Assembly (NCBI RefSeq): GCF_027942865.1
Contig: NC_134517.1
Location: forward strand, 19,040,009 to 19,104,008
Source: Odontesthes bonariensis
Taxonomy: Eukaryota; Chordata; Actinopteri; Atheriniformes; Atherinopsidae
Direction of reading: 5' to 3'
Length of the DNA: 64,000 nt
Part shown: piece after piece, positions 24,386 through 37,600 of the stretch
Layout: each line of letters begins with the position of its first letter
Position numbering within the stretch: position 1 is the stretch's first letter
Notes under the pieces: model-generated
Seen by the model: only the letters and a program-made list of their open reading frames with translations
Told to the model about the DNA's origin: nothing
Database searches by the model: none
Made by a program: the position numbers and the translations under genes

Positions 24386-26519
24386 ATAAGCAGGTGTCAT
24401 CAAAACAAGGATGAAAAACTCCAGCAGGACAGTAGCAAACTCAACATTTTCAAAGGAGAGCATTTTAGTGCCCCACTGTCACCAGCTCAGTTACACCCAA
24501 AGCGTGGCAGTCCCGCTCAGGTTTCCCTCACGATCGAGTTCAATTGGACTGCAGCCGCAGCAGGTGGACTGCACAGCCACTCAGATTACTTGGGGGCTTG
24601 AATATTTCATCTCAGGACACGCGACTGCTGCTCAAAGAGCAGGAGTCAAAGCAGAGAAGATGGCTTGTAGGATGAACGGGATGAAACAAGACACATGTTG
24701 CTCCTCTGAGGTTACCAGGGATCCATTCAAACATTTAGACTTAATAATTACCAAATCCTGGTGTCAGTTACAGTCTCCCTCTCACACTGGGCCGTCGCGT
24801 TGGGCACATGCAGCTGGAGGTCCATCAAACAAAACAAATAACAAGCAGAGTTTTTACACTCATGACACGCCATTTCCTGCTGAATCTGCTGACAGATCGC
24901 ACCACTGTTTCCTGACATGGAAGCATCTGCAGTTTGAGTTCAACATCCCACCTCAGTGCCAGAGACTCCCACCTTTCAGGAGTGTTTGAGAGCGTGCGGA
25001 TGGAAACGTATTGTTCTGCGTTTCAAGCCTCACCAACCCAGCGCAGCCCTTTGCTGGACGCTCCTCTGGCGTGCCCAGGTTTGCCCACAAACATGCCGAG
25101 AGACAAATCCCTCTCTGGAACGCTGCAGCTCCTCCTGCAGTGTTGCTATGGAACTGGATTAGCAACACCACCTTTTTTAAAACGACAAATCCATGAATAC
25201 AGTTTGCTTTCACGCACATAAATCTAAAGTATACATTTAAGACTGTGACTTATGTTTGTATACAAGAGAGAAAATGCATTGTGCTTCATTACTTTGGTAG
25301 CAGCCAGCTCTGCATTCCGTGTTTTTCCCCGAGTCAAGATTTCACATGAAATTCACATTGTCAAGCAAAAAGTACTTTAAATAAAGTATACAAAAGAGTT
25401 CTAATGTAAAGACGTGCGAGTAAGGGATGCATAATACATGAAAGTGTACAAGCATGAGGAGAAATACATACAAGTGGACTGAGCATAATACTGTATGTTT
25501 GTGAATGAAAGAATACCAGAATGAATTTTGTTGATCGCTGATGCAGTCCCCCGTAGAAGGAAAGCGTGTAAAACTAAGTCAAGCACAATCCCAATTAAAG
25601 CTCCCAAACGGGTTCAAGTCATGGTATGTTATATGCAAATCATCACCCTACCCACTGTGTTTTTTTAGTTTTTTTTTTAGAAATGATGATCTACCTTAGA
25701 CTATCATGAAGAATGGAATTATATGCTGGCATTTTAGTAATAATTCCATGTTAAATTAAACAATATTCTATCCAATTTACTCTCTTTTTCCTCTGTTTTG
25801 GTCTCCGCCTGTGCCATCTGCGGCATGCTTCAGAGTTTGCTTGTGCTGTGAGCATTTGCAGCTCGTTTCTCCACTTTGATAAAGACGTTTTCGTAATTTG
25901 CTCGTGCTTTTCATAAGCTGCAACCCAATACCGTGGCAACATTCCACACTTTGTACATTGTTGTACGAAAGCTTTGAGCGACCTCTCATTTCTTTAGATT
26001 TCACTTTCAAGGGGCCAGAATTTAATTTGGTCTTCAGAAATAGTTTCCTGGGAATTCTGATGGTCTGTCAAAGCTTTTTCTTTGGACATGGGCTGCTTTT
26101 CATTTCAGGGGATTTGCTTTTATTTTGTTTATTTATTTTTTTGTTATGCCACTAAAGATTAGCCTATGTATCATTGAAGCATGAAAGAGTCACCTAACTC
26201 AGTGGGTGAGTCACTGTTGTGTCTACACATAACAGACAACTTAAAAAAAACTTTTTTTTTTGTTGTGTGCACTACCGTCCCGCGTTATACCAATTTTAAA
26301 AAGTTGCACTTACTAGCAGCTTGTCACAAAGACACTGTGCATATTTCTTTAGTCCCTTTCACAAAAAAAGGCCAAAGATAACCACCAACAAGATGATTCT
26401 TATAGACCTATTAGCTCAAAGATTATATATATATTTCAGCGTAGAGTGCAATTTTAGGGAAAAAGAAGAAAAAATTGGAATTGGATGGCGTCTGTAACAG
26501 ATTAGACCTGAGACAGGAT

Positions 26520-27600
26520 CTGAGAGGTGCATCTGTACCTTCATATGATCCAGCTACTGTTCACTGAAGCCTCATCAGAAATGGTCTTTGATGAAGGGTG
26601 GCTGTCAAAAAGCCATTCTTAAGGAAGGGAAACAAGGAGAAAAGGCTGAGGCATGCCAAATGACTCAAGAACTGGACAGAAGATCAGAGTGATGGAACCT
26701 CCCCAGAGCTCGGACCTCAACATTACTGAAGCAGTGTGGGATCATCTTGACAGAGAACAGAACAAAAGGCAGCCAACATCCAAAGAAGAGCTACACTATA
26801 GAAAGCATCCTGACTGGTAGCATCTCAGGGTGGTTCGGGAGCTGCACAGCCATGGACCGTAAGGCCCTACGCAGTGTGGTCCGATCTGCTGAGTGCATCA
26901 TTGGTAGGAAACTCCCAACCCTTCAGGACATCTACCACACAAGATGTCTTCATAGAGCTGGAAGAATCCTAAAAGACTGCCCTCACCCATCCTTCAGACT
27001 GTTCACCATGCTGCCTTCTGGTAGGCGGTACACAAGCATCCGGTCTCGTCTCGCACCCGCAGAATGGAGAACAGTTTCTATCCTAAGGCCATCAGGCTTC
27101 TAAATGGACTAAAATGCACTCTCATCACTTTAACACTCGACACTTTACACATGCCTACCTCCACTGCTGTTTGCACTGCAACATGCAATATTGCACAATA
27201 TTGTATTTTTATTTTATCTTATGTTTCTAGGTTAGTATAGGTCTTAGATTAGCATAGGCTATTATGTTTATTATATGTTCAGTATAGCTCTTGTAATTAG
27301 CGTAAAATGTATATTGTAGTATCCATATTGCCTATTTATTGTTACTGTTTTTGTTAGAGTACTTATGTCATGACATGTTACGGCATGTTATGTCTTGTTA
27401 CGGTAGCTGCTGTACGGTGTCCTGTCCTAAGATTTCAGTGCCCAGTCAGACTCAGTTGTTCTGTGTATCTGACAATAAAAGACTTGACTTGACCTGACTT
27501 GACTTGAAATGCCCTTCAAGAAGCCCGGAGAAATATTCCTGACGACTACTTCAGGAAATGACAATGAAAGCTTGTCTAAGCAGACTCAGACTTAGGTTTG
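26520..27600 (+). mobile_element. Tc1/mariner remnant (copy A), split by a LINE
   Basis: Left part about 26520-26792. Translation gives Tc1-type pieces resembling KKPFLRKGNKEKRLRHAK and KNWTEDQ. It then jumps directly to PPQSSDLNITEAVWDHLDRE and NKRQPTSKEEL, so the central catalytic stretch between them has been deleted. The transposase sense resumes at about 27507 with the equivalent of LQEARRNIPDDYFRK. The piece between (about 26793-27506) is an unrelated LINE. The element is dead: frameshifted, internally deleted and interrupted. The outer ends are not defined. Confidence 0.7.
26793..27506 (+). mobile_element. LINE (non-LTR retrotransposon) 3' end nested in the Tc1 remnant
   Basis: A frame at about 26793-27103 encodes the C-terminal part of a fish non-LTR polymerase: ESILTGSISGWFGSCTAMDR, LRSVVRSAECIIGRKLPTLQ and HPSFRLFTMLPSGRRY. 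One frameshift near 27060 separates this from a second-frame NSFYPKAIRLLNG ending. The 3' UTR ends with AATAAA (27474-27479) and a GACTT-rich tail (27481-27506). I recognise the type but cannot assign the clade (Rex1/CR1/L2-like). It is 5'-truncated and inactive. Confidence 0.75.
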
Positions 27601-27606
27601 ACTAAT

Positions 27607-28285
27607 TTGCTACCAATTATACTTTTAATTGTCTGTTCTTTTTATGGGCAATGGAACAGTTCTCTCTGGTAACCACTGCGCCTCCGCTCCACCACCTCCT
27701 CCCAGCTTTGAACTTAATCTAGATTTTCTCTTGAAGGATTAACAGTGTAGCTCCAAAGACAAGGCTTGATTGTTGTCAGGGTATCTGCAGTGTGTGGCTG
27801 CTGTAGGAAGTCATTGTAAATTTTAAACTAGTCATGTGTGAGGTCTGGCATGCATGTGAAGGCAGCGCACACTTACTCGTGAGCTGACATGGGCTGGTAT
27901 GCCTCTGACTCAGGGCGATAAGAGGATTACATTATCACACCTTCCTCTGAAACACTTCGATCCTTTGAAACCACTTTGATCATCTGCATTTAACACGTGT
28001 ATTGTTACTATCAAGGTTAGGAGAAATTGTGCCACCAAGATATGTTGAACAACAGAACAAAACCAGAAAAGGACGGTATGGAAGATGTATTTACGTCTTA
28101 TTCTTACATCTGTTTTGATTTTCATGTCAAAGTGAAGATCTCCATGAATCAAAGATAATATGTGTTTGATCTAACTTAATTCAATTTGGTAATATTTGCA
28201 TTCATATTTCAAAGAAAACATTGCGAGAGATGCAGTTTAGGGATAGTAACGAGGCATATGAAACAGGTGCTGTCAGTGAGTGATA
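27607..28285. other. Intergenic, no recognised feature
   Basis: No coding or repeat signal that I can support between the Tc1 remnant and the MITE. The last six bases (28280-28285, GTGATA) are the probable left target-site duplicate of the MITE. Confidence 0.5.
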
Positions 28286-28612
28286 TATGGAGCTAAATCA
28301 GTTTCAATATTCACAAATGCGCAGGACAAGATTCACAAATGTATTTCTGATGCACACACAAATATAACTTGATTTACAAACTGCTTCTGGTCTGTGGACT
28401 TCGCTGCATTTGTGTGTGAATTTTGAGACTCCCCTGACTTGCGTCAACCCATAAATGTCTTTTTTTTTAACATGGAATGATCTGAAACCAATCAGATATC
28501 TTCCTTGTTTCAGCCAATCATAAGAACGCACCCAACGTAGGAGACCATTTACGATTTACATTTGTGAACTGTCTTGCACATTTGTGAATATTGAAACTGA
28601 TTTAGCTCCACA
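28286..28612. mobile_element. MITE with long terminal inverted repeats
   Basis: The left end TGGAGCTAAATCAGTTTC continues for 32 bases (28288-28319). It recurs as an exact reverse complement at the right end (28579-28610). Imperfect matching carries on inwards for another 25 bases or so, with TTCACAAATG repeated. Candidate target-site duplicates GTGATA flank it (28280-28285 and 28613-28618). It has no coding capacity at 327 bp. The superfamily is unknown to me. Confidence 0.75.
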
Positions 28613-28649
28613 GTGATAGGCTTCATGATTTGATCAAGAATCAGCCTCC

Positions 28650-29560
28650 ATAAAAGAGTGTTTTCGAGGAGCAAAGATGGGCAGAAGATCTCCAGGTGGT
28701 CGATGACTGTGCGACAAAATTATTTGCACTGCTTGCACTCAGTGTTCCTCGAAGAAAGACTGGAAAGGAAACTGCATCATCAACCATTTGAGGAATCTGG
28801 AGGAATTTCAGTGTGTGAAGAGAGAGGCTAAAATAAACCTAAGCTGGCTATCTGTGATCTTTAATGCCTCAGACCACACTGTATCAGCAGCTTGTATTAT
28901 CAGAAGGAATAGGGAAACCTTTATCACGCACCACAAAGATAATGAGACTATACAGTGACAAAAAAGTCATGTCCAGTGTAACTTTATGTTATCCTTTTCC
29001 AGAGGCAGCATCGAATTCTCTGGGCTCAGAGGCATCTGGGATGGACCGTGACGCAGTGGGAATGTGTTTAGTTATCACACCAATCTATATCCAACACCTT
29101 TTCTGGAAAAAATGGGTATTGTGTGCTTTGGCAACAAAGGCCCAGATCTGTGATGGCTGGAGGTTGTGCCAGTGCTCTTTGGCGAGGTTCATTTACAAAT
29201 CTGTCATGCGGAAACCTTCAATAAAATTTTGGAGCAACGTAGTTCATCTTCAAGAGGACATCTTCTCTGGGTACATTTGTTGAAACGAGACAATACAAAA
29301 CCACGTTCTGCTTGCATTGCAAAGGCGTGGCTGAGGAAGGGGAGCGCACAAGCACTGTGCCAAGTGGAACATTTCGAAAGGAAAAATGCTGTCGACATCA
29401 ACCGTGTACTGTTGTATATATTCAGACGTGTTTGCAACAAGCATGGGATAAAATAACACCTGAAACACTTCGTCACTTGGTATCTTTGATGTCAAAAACA
29501 TCTTTTGGGGGTTATAATAAAAAATAAAAAAAAGAAAGAAAAAAGGCAAGGTTACAAAAT
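28650..29560 (+). pseudogene. Eroded Tc1-like transposase (copy B)
   Basis: The plus strand follows a fish Tc1-type transposase across about 0.9 kb, with many frameshifts. Recognisable pieces in changing frames are SLRPHCIS-like, LWARRHLGWT-like (gggctcagaggcatctggga), GGCCCAGATCTGTGATGGCT, GACAATACAAAACCACGTTC and the C-terminal ATGGGATAAAATAACACCTG. Several indels break the frame, so no intact protein remains. It begins 38 bp after the MITE, and the two look independent. Confidence 0.7.
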
Positions 29561-32250
29561 AAAATAAAACAAACATTTTGGAATGTGTCGCAATGCCTTA
29601 AAAGGATGGAAAGATGTACATCAACAAATGTAACGTAGTTACATGTGTCATGTTTCTGTTTGTGGTTGTTATGTAGCTCATGTGTAAGAAAACTGCTGGG
29701 AGGTGAGATGTCATCTTACAGACTCCACATTTACCGCGCAGCGCTTCAGTCAGAGGCCGATCCAACGTCAGGAGTCATCCCAGATTACAAAGGCGCAAAG
29801 GAGTTATTTCATTTTCTGCGACTCTGTAACCTGCACAGAAGTCGATTTATCCCCTGGAAGCAGCTCCTGCTCCTCGTGTGTTCGCCATCGCGGGTTTAAT
29901 TTGTGACAGCGTGTTCCTGTTTAACGCACAGAGTGCGTGCGTGTGTGTGCGCGCGCGCGCGCAAACATGCGCTCACAAACTCTGTGCGTACACTAGGCCA
30001 CTTTGTGGGGAGTGTTTCCTTGGTTGCCTGTTGTTGGCGAGTGAAAGAACACAGGAACCCAGCTGGGACTTGGTTCAAGACCATTCAAAACAGACAAAAT
30101 ATGCGAAATTCAAAGCATCATTCGCACCAGCCGAGCTGAAAAGAAACAGTGAAGTGAAAAGAAATTTAAAGAGAAGCTGAGTTAAAAGCAGAATGTGTAA
30201 AAAAAAAAACCTGAGAGAAAAGGAAACAAATTAGTCAGTGGCTCTTGGCAGGTGATGTGAAAGGATTAACAGATTGTTTGAGGCAGAAAGCATTTTGCTC
30301 TTGAATCTCTCAGTTCGGGGTTACTAAAAGGCCTCTCTGTGGAAAGATTCAAGAATGAACTCACCCACACAATGCAGACGAAACCTGAAAACACAAAGTG
30401 GACGGCTTCGTGTGAACGCGGACAGGAGAAAGAACCCACTCCGATAGTTTGGGGTTTGCGAAAGTTTGAGCACCATTTGATAAAAATAAATAAAAAGAAA
30501 GATTTCTGCTACAGCGAATCACGGAAAACACCTGGTTTTTCGAGGGCATCGTGTGAGGAGACATCACATTCGTGTAACATTTCCATCTTTTATGATTTCA
30601 AATTAACACGAAAACAGATCCACTTTCCAGAAGTTATGACACCCTCCATGATGAGTACCTCATGATATCCTCTTAAAGCAGGTTAGAAAAGGCTTCTTTT
30701 TAGCTGCTTCGAGTTTTTCAGTTGTTTTTTTCTGTAAGATCTTTATCTTTTTTTTTAATCCATAAAAAAAAAAAAAAACTTCTAGTTTTCTCAGATCCTT
30801 ACCTCCCTTTTGCACGTAGCACTGCTCTAAGGTCAGTCTCAGTCCACAAGCTGTAGATGGTGTTTTTGGTCAGTTTTTTGGCTGATTTCACTCGAATCCT
30901 TTCTTTCTTCTGCCACAGAAACATTCCCTGTGCCAACTGCAGTATTATAAAGCCAAAAGCATCTTTTTAATCAAGGACTTCTGCCTGTGCCCTTTCTCCT
31001 TCAAACATAACTTTGGCTGTCATGGCCTGGAGGTTTTATTTTCACTGCATTATATGTTTGCATCAGGCATGTTCGGATGCTCTCTTGCAAACTGGACAAT
31101 ACAAATTCTGCAGTAAGATAAGCAGCTGCTTAGATGATGACCCTGAACAAAGTTCTGAGTAAGTTCTATTAAAAGCTCTGATCACTCAGGAGTGGGATTC
31201 AGATTTGGATATTGTTTCTTCTTAATGGGCTTTCAAGACCACTTTTCCCTGTAAAAACTTAACTGTTCACAGCCACTGAAACGTGCTTTTAAGCCACTGG
31301 AACAAAAATCTTCCAACGGGATCACAATTTAAAGTATAAAAACCGTCAAGAGAAGAACCGTTTCTCGCGTTCAAGACGTCGCCTCATTCGTCTTCGCCCA
31401 ATCAGAAACCAGAAGCCACCATCAGACGATCACTTTTTATTACCGTTATCACAGTCTACTTACAGAATCTGACATGGGTGAAATGACACATTCTCAGTAC
31501 ATCACCATCTCGTCTTTAGTACAGCTCCATCTGTAGGTTATTTGAAAATGTAAGCTCACTTGGCGTTTGAAAAAGAATCGTATAAAAGCAGTTTATTTAG
31601 TTATAAAAGGTTACCTTTGCTCTTTAGTGTGGTTAAGCTGATCAGTACAAAAATCTGATACAAAAGGATTCCATAATAATTCCTTCTAAATGTTAAATTT
31701 GTCACATTTTAGGGTTTATATATTAATCACATTATCTCACACGCAGACATACTTGTTTTACTGTTAGAGTTACTAAGGCACTTAGCAGTAGCTGTAATGT
31801 AGGTACGGTTGTAACACAGAGGAAAGTTCTGCTTTCTAAACATTAGAAGCTGCTGGGAATTTCTCCTCCTCCTCGCTAACAGACGCAAAATGTCCGTCCA
31901 ACGTGTCCCCGGCTTTTCACCCAAGCGGAAAGTTTCAGCAGCGATGTAACCAGGAAGACAAGCATCATTTCCTGTTTGAAATGACCGCAGTTTGGATCCA
32001 AAACCGACAAACCCGGAACGAAAACCTCTCCGACCGTGAGCTTCGTGTTCATTGTGCGTTGACGCCCAGAGAATAAAAAAAAGGGCTGCGACTGGGGGTG
32101 TGCAATAGCCATTGTTTCTGTGCTAGCGCGGTGGATGGTTTCCCCTGGTCCACCCCCACGTGCACTTCCTGCGGGGGAGCCTGGACGAGCAAACTTCCAC
32201 ACGTGAAAGCCTTACTCTGAGCTCATTTAAAAACAGGCATCAAGGGAACG
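29561..32250. other. lrrc58 3' flank / intergenic
   Basis: No supportable gene. It includes an alternating purine-pyrimidine tract, GTGTGTGTG then GCGCGCGCGC (29934-29962), that could adopt Z-DNA. Minus-strand AATAAA signals lie at 31436-31441 and 31592-31597 and could end a roughly 1.4-kb lrrc58 3' UTR (inference). Confidence 0.5.
29934..29962. repeat. GT/GC alternating tract
   Basis: GTGCGTGCGTGTGTGTGC runs into GCGCGCGCGCGC, an alternating purine-pyrimidine sequence. Confidence 0.85.
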
Positions 32251-32251
32251 C

Positions 32252-32282
<31 letters not shown>

Positions 32283-32289
32283 AAAAAAA
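32251..32289. repeat. poly-C run followed by poly-A
   Basis: Thirty C residues directly followed by nine A residues. The length is probably unstable and poorly assembled. Confidence 0.9.
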
Positions 32290-32954
32290 GGTGGTGTGTT
32301 TAATGACCACAGTGCTGGCAAAGAAAAAAATACCAGTGTTACACTATAAAGTGTAAATAAGGCTCCCACATCAGAGGGCTGTTGTGTAAAACTACTTTCA
32401 GCTGACATACAAAATACTAAAACGCTCCTGTCGACACTCACGTGGTCGGAGAAATTTCGATGAAAACTGCCGCAGCAGCTGGAGAAAAAAATACATTCAA
32501 ACTCAAAAGTGTATAATAATGTGCGGCAGGTGATAAAAAGGCTTTAAGTGTTACAATACAGACGAAATACGCTGTCCAGGAAACGAAAGCAATCATGTCA
32601 CTCCTCCAGTCCTCAAAGTCCAAACAAGAGTTCTACTGCCCTCCTGTGCCCAACCGCCAGGCAAGCAGGTTGACGAGGGCAGAAAGACGGGCGTTATGGC
32701 AACCCGACATACACGACCCATCATTTAGTCAAATATTGACATGAAGTATGGATAGTCCCTCCCGCCCCAAGTTTAACTAAAGATAGTTTCATATTCTGTG
32801 CGTTTAAGTGGCCAAATGTACAAAAGCGCATGTGCACATAGCTGTGTGCGAGTTTGTGGAAATGTGTCTGGCATAGTCTGAAGTAAGTTCCACTCCGCAG
32901 GATAGTGACCCAGCCTTTTACCGGCCAGAGGCTCCGATGTCCTTCCGTGTCGCT

Positions 32955-33148
32955 CTATCCCAGAAGCACCCGTTGAAGACGGTCGGCGGGCACGCTGTTC
33001 TCATCCTCGGACTCCGTGTCGCTCTGAGAGTTGGAGCTGCAGGGAGAGGTGCACTCGGGGGAGCACAGGTAGTGCATCAGCGGCAGCCGGTACTTCCCAC
33101 AGAAGTCAACGAACTTGATGTGGCGCACACACGAATCAAAGTACACAC
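32955..33148 (-). CDS. lrrc58: lrrc58 coding exon 4 (Cys-rich C-terminus)
   Basis: Phase 1 start completes Gly, then VYFDSCVRHIKFVDFCGKYR, LPLMHYLCSPECTSPCSSN, DTESEDENS and RVLLG with a TAG stop. Paired CxxxC-like cysteines from exons 3 and 4 (CPNPKC, CVR, FCG, CSPEC) could bind metal, but this is inference. Confidence 0.96.
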
Positions 33149-34610
33149 CTGGGGAGCAATGACGAGAGCAAAGTCAGGCCCAAGTGGTTATGCTACGTAT
33201 ATGTAATACAGGTAGTTCATATCCTCAGTGCGATCAGGGGAGTCAAAGGACAAAAATAGGAGTTGAACAGCTCGTTATGATGGGGAGAAGACGGAAAAGA
33301 AAAATATTTATGTTACAGCAAGTTAAAGAGCTGATATCTGGTTGATTTGGGGAAAGCTGGTAGCTAAAGGCTGGCGTGAGGCAGGTGGCAAATAGATGTG
33401 GCTTCATCTTTTTTAATAAAATATAAGCCACTATAAATATGGACAGAAAAATGGCAGAGTTACACAGCAGAAGAAAAACTGAGAACAAAGAAGTCTCACC
33501 GGCACACTTGGGGTTGGGACACTTGCTGGCCAGGTCCAGGTAACGCACCAGGTTCGAGGGAAGGTCGGAGGGGGAGTATGGAATATATCGACTCTTGATG
33601 GTACGGCCTGCCAGCTCTAGCAGCTTCGGAGGGTCGTAGGTCATCTCCTTAACGAAGCGCACCACCAGTGGGTTGCCTCTGAGACTGAGCTCCTGCAGCT
33701 GCACCAGGCTGAGGATCTCTCGAGGAAGGTAAGTGAGCAAGTTGTTGTGGAGACTTAAAGATCGCAGCGAGTGGAGCCTAAAATAACACATGGAGGTAAG
33801 TGATTTTATCGACAAAGCACGACTACTGGAACATGTATACACCACACACACACACAATCCCAGCTTTGAGGATAGGGCATAGGCCTACTGCAGACTAAGA
33901 TGTTAAAAATGATGTAGAGTGCGGATGTTACCTGGTGAGCTGTGGCGGCACACCTTGAATGCGGTTATCACATAGGACCAGGTAGGTGAGGTAAGGCAGG
34001 TTTGCCACTTCAGGAGGAATGGCTGTGATGAGGTTTCCACCCAAATACAGCATCTCCAAACTGACAGGTAAAAAGAAAAAAAAGGAGAGAACAGGGATGC
34101 TCTTTAATTCAGGTCTTATTTGACCGGAGCTTAATGCAGTGTAACAATGACTTTTGCAGGTTTCTTTCGACACGATTTATTTGTGGGATCCATTTCTTCT
34201 GGCTTAGTGCTGATGGTTGTTCCTTTATGAAGCTCTCACTCTGCAGCGTTACAACAGCGTCAGTATTTGTCGGCGGAATAAACCGTTTTCTTTTTATACT
34301 GAAAGCCAATTTTACCCCCCCAGTGTAGAAGTATTTTTTTTCCAACTAGATCCAAAATGACAAGACACTATGCCTTATTTATCATACTTATTTTCTAAAA
34401 AGCAACTTAAATACATTTAACAAGAGTATGTTTTGATTTGACCTGGAAATTTGACCTGGAATAATTTGAAAATTACAAAATGTTGTGGCTGTGATTGGTC
34501 AACTGTAAGTACATCAACATGCCACAAGGGGGAGACAAAGATGTACAGATTCACACTCAAGTGGTCACAAGTGTCCAAATTTGCCTGCAAAGTTTGAATG
34601 AATGAAAAAT

Positions 34611-34664
<54 letters not shown>

Positions 34665-37600
34665 AAATTTAAAAAAGACAGGAGGTGAACCAACCCCGCA
34701 AAATTAATTTTTTTGTACATGTATGCTTGCATCTCTTGCTAACAGCTGAGCAGAAACAACCTAAAATGAATGGCTCGTAATGGTTCCAAACGGAAAGAAA
34801 ACTACATCCAGTTTCAGTGGAAAGCAAAATCAACCGGTGCTATTAAGACAACAAACAAGAAACACACACAGGCTGGTAATTGGGAGACAAAGTGAGAGAC
34901 AACAGGGAGAGAACTGCGGGTGACTGGTCAGCAAAAGTAAGCCATCGGGCCATCTGCCTGCTGGAACTGATGACACAGCGACTGTGCCACAGGAAGCCAT
35001 TATACTGCCCACAGTGGCTCAGCACTGGGCAAAGCCCCTCTGTGACGGTCACTGACACATTGAGGGTCCGCTTACAACCCGCACGGTCCACAGATGTTTG
35101 GGGGAGAAAGCACAGATAAATAACATCAGAAGAAGCTGCTTTGTGCCGAGAGTCCCAGTATGCGTATGCACAGTCATGGGACACACTGACACTTGTCACA
35201 GTAACTATGCCTGTGTTTTTCCCCCACAGAGACATTTCAAAATGTCCAAGTATTTTTTCAGGGGGCTGATGAGAGAAATTAAGATGTGTGCTATCAAAGT
35301 GCGACAGTTAACGGCACCTGCAGCTATGAAGTGAATTTCTACAATTCTCTACCATTTACTCTAGGTTTCCACCTGAGAAGCAGGAGTTGAGAAATAGTTT
35401 GAAATAATGCGGGAACTACTAGACATTTAAAAAAAAACACCTCAGATTTGGCGTGTATGAGTCCAGCTGGCGCTTATGTGACACCCAACTAAATAAAAGG
35501 CAAAAAATGACCAATCACGATGCATTCAAGAAGTGTCTGAAAAGCATCATCGTCTGTCTGCCCCTATCAACTAGTGAGTCCCCTATACAGTGAGGGGTAG
35601 TAACAGGGTCCAAGTGAGAGAACGAATTAACAATTTGAAGACAGCAAAAGTGTTTCCAAGGTCAGTTACATGGACCCTTTTAACCGCCCTGGGAAACACT
35701 GGACATGCAACAACTGCTGCCCAGCTGAAAACTCTTTGGAGGTCAGAGGATTGGAAAGTTTAGTCAGATGAAAACGTTCACACAAGACTTTCGATAAGCA
35801 CGCGAGGCAGCGTGCTACGAGCAAAAAAAAAAAAAAAAAAAAAAAAAAAGTTCATGACCTGCGATGTAAGGTCTCACTCATTCAGCAAATGAACAGAATC
35901 TGTAAAAACCACAGAATGTCAATGCTGTGTTCGTCTGCTGCAGATACAACGGGAGCCGTCGGTCTTTGTGGGATCCTTTGCTCCGAACTGAATCCCTAAA
36001 TAAAAAAGGGATTTCTTTCTTCTCCGCTCCCTCTCCGAGTGTCTCAGTCTTGCATCAAGTGAAGCTGTGCTTCTTCTTCACTGTTGCTTTCGTTACCAAG
36101 ATTGTTTAGTTGTGGTGTAAATGAGGTCTTGATATGCAAATGACAAAATTAGTGGAGCGCCTTTATCCATTCATGCCTACAAATGGGGAGTGGAAATCAG
36201 GTTTGTCCACATGCGTGTGTACAGTTTCTCGAATTACTAAGATTTAGAGAACCATATAATTATAGAGCTTTGTTAATCTGGCAAAAAAGAATGTGTGTGC
36301 ACAATTCTGCCTTTCTGCACACACCAATATTCATTCATGCATTTACACACAGTTTTGGGCATCTTTTCATTTTAGACAGACTAATCACTGCTGGTTAAAG
36401 TAAATTATATTTCTGCTCATGAGGCAGCATGGGAACAGTAGGGAGGAATGTTATATTTGGCAATGCAGACATTTTCCTGACCTTGAACTGGGCTATAATC
36501 AGCCTATCTTGTCCGTATATATGTACATGATGTCAACACAGCAGATCTATATTTATGCGTAAAAGTCTTGAACCCCGGGCCATAAAAGCACCATACGTAG
36601 GTTTTACAGAACTGTAAAATTAGATCAAAGTTAGTAGATCATAAGTTACAGTTGCCCTCTTTATCATCAACTGTCACAACTGTCACAAGAGATACACTCT
36701 TGTGGTCGATTGTGCTGGTTGAAGTTTGCCCTTTGGCCTTGCATCGGGTCACTGTGACTTGCTACCGTTGAGATTGGCACAGGATAAGTAAAGGAGTAAG
36801 ACAGTAAAGGTCTCACGGCCCGGCCTCTATCGTGTTCTTTGTCTCTCACAGGAAACTCAAATTTTATTTTAAAAAAATAAATAAATAAATAAATAAATAA
36901 AAAAAATAAATAAATAAAATAAGTGCCATAAAATAACGAACTCTAACCAACTGTCCTGTAGCTAAATTTACAAATTGGCTGTTTTTGTGTTTCTTTTATT
37001 GCTCTCTGTACTTTGTCTTCTTTATGAGAAAATCTCCTATGTGACCATGTGTAATTACAACCGTGTCTAATTGTTTGAACTGAATTTGCTTTGCATATGT
37101 GCCTAAACGTGCCAAGACTGGAACAGGAACAGCTGACCATTATACAGGAGATGCTCCGAGTCATGATGTTCACACAATAAACTGGAACTTGAACAAGGGG
37201 CACAAATGTTAATAGCATTGATGAAATGGGGGATTTAACTGAATCTGTAAAGACAGAAGAACTGACTGAACTGACTGTGACTGTGAATAGTTGATGCTGA
37301 CAGTAGAAATATGTGGGTCAACATGTGACTTGTGAAAAAGCGGGTTAAGTGTCACTAAAAGGGGTTTATCAGTGTAAATTAAATGATTTACAGCACTTTA
37401 TAACGGCAAAAAAACCCAAACAAAGCAGATTCAACGCACATCCATCAGTGACTGATGAAAGCTGACTCAGAGATTAACTTCTGATGTGTACATAAAGGGA
37501 TGTGCTTGGAGAGTTAAATGGATTGTGTTCAGCACAAATATGTTGTCATCATTCTATTACATCAGCTGAAATTTGATCCCCCCTCCCTCCCTCCCTCGTT

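Larger units (their letters stand above)
19013..26400. other. gpr156 5' flank / 5' UTR intron and intergenic DNA
   Basis: No coding exon is supportable. A GC/CpG-richer patch at about 22490-22960 is a possible promoter or first exon for gpr156 but is unproven. The interval includes a 32-base A run (21762-21793), a perfect palindrome (22211-22239) and a dispersed repeat (24110-24385). The open frames in it lack family resemblance. Confidence 0.5.

Noticed and set aside
24411..24989. 192-codon plus-strand frame
   Set aside because: Low-information sequence next to a dispersed repeat. No recognisable domain.
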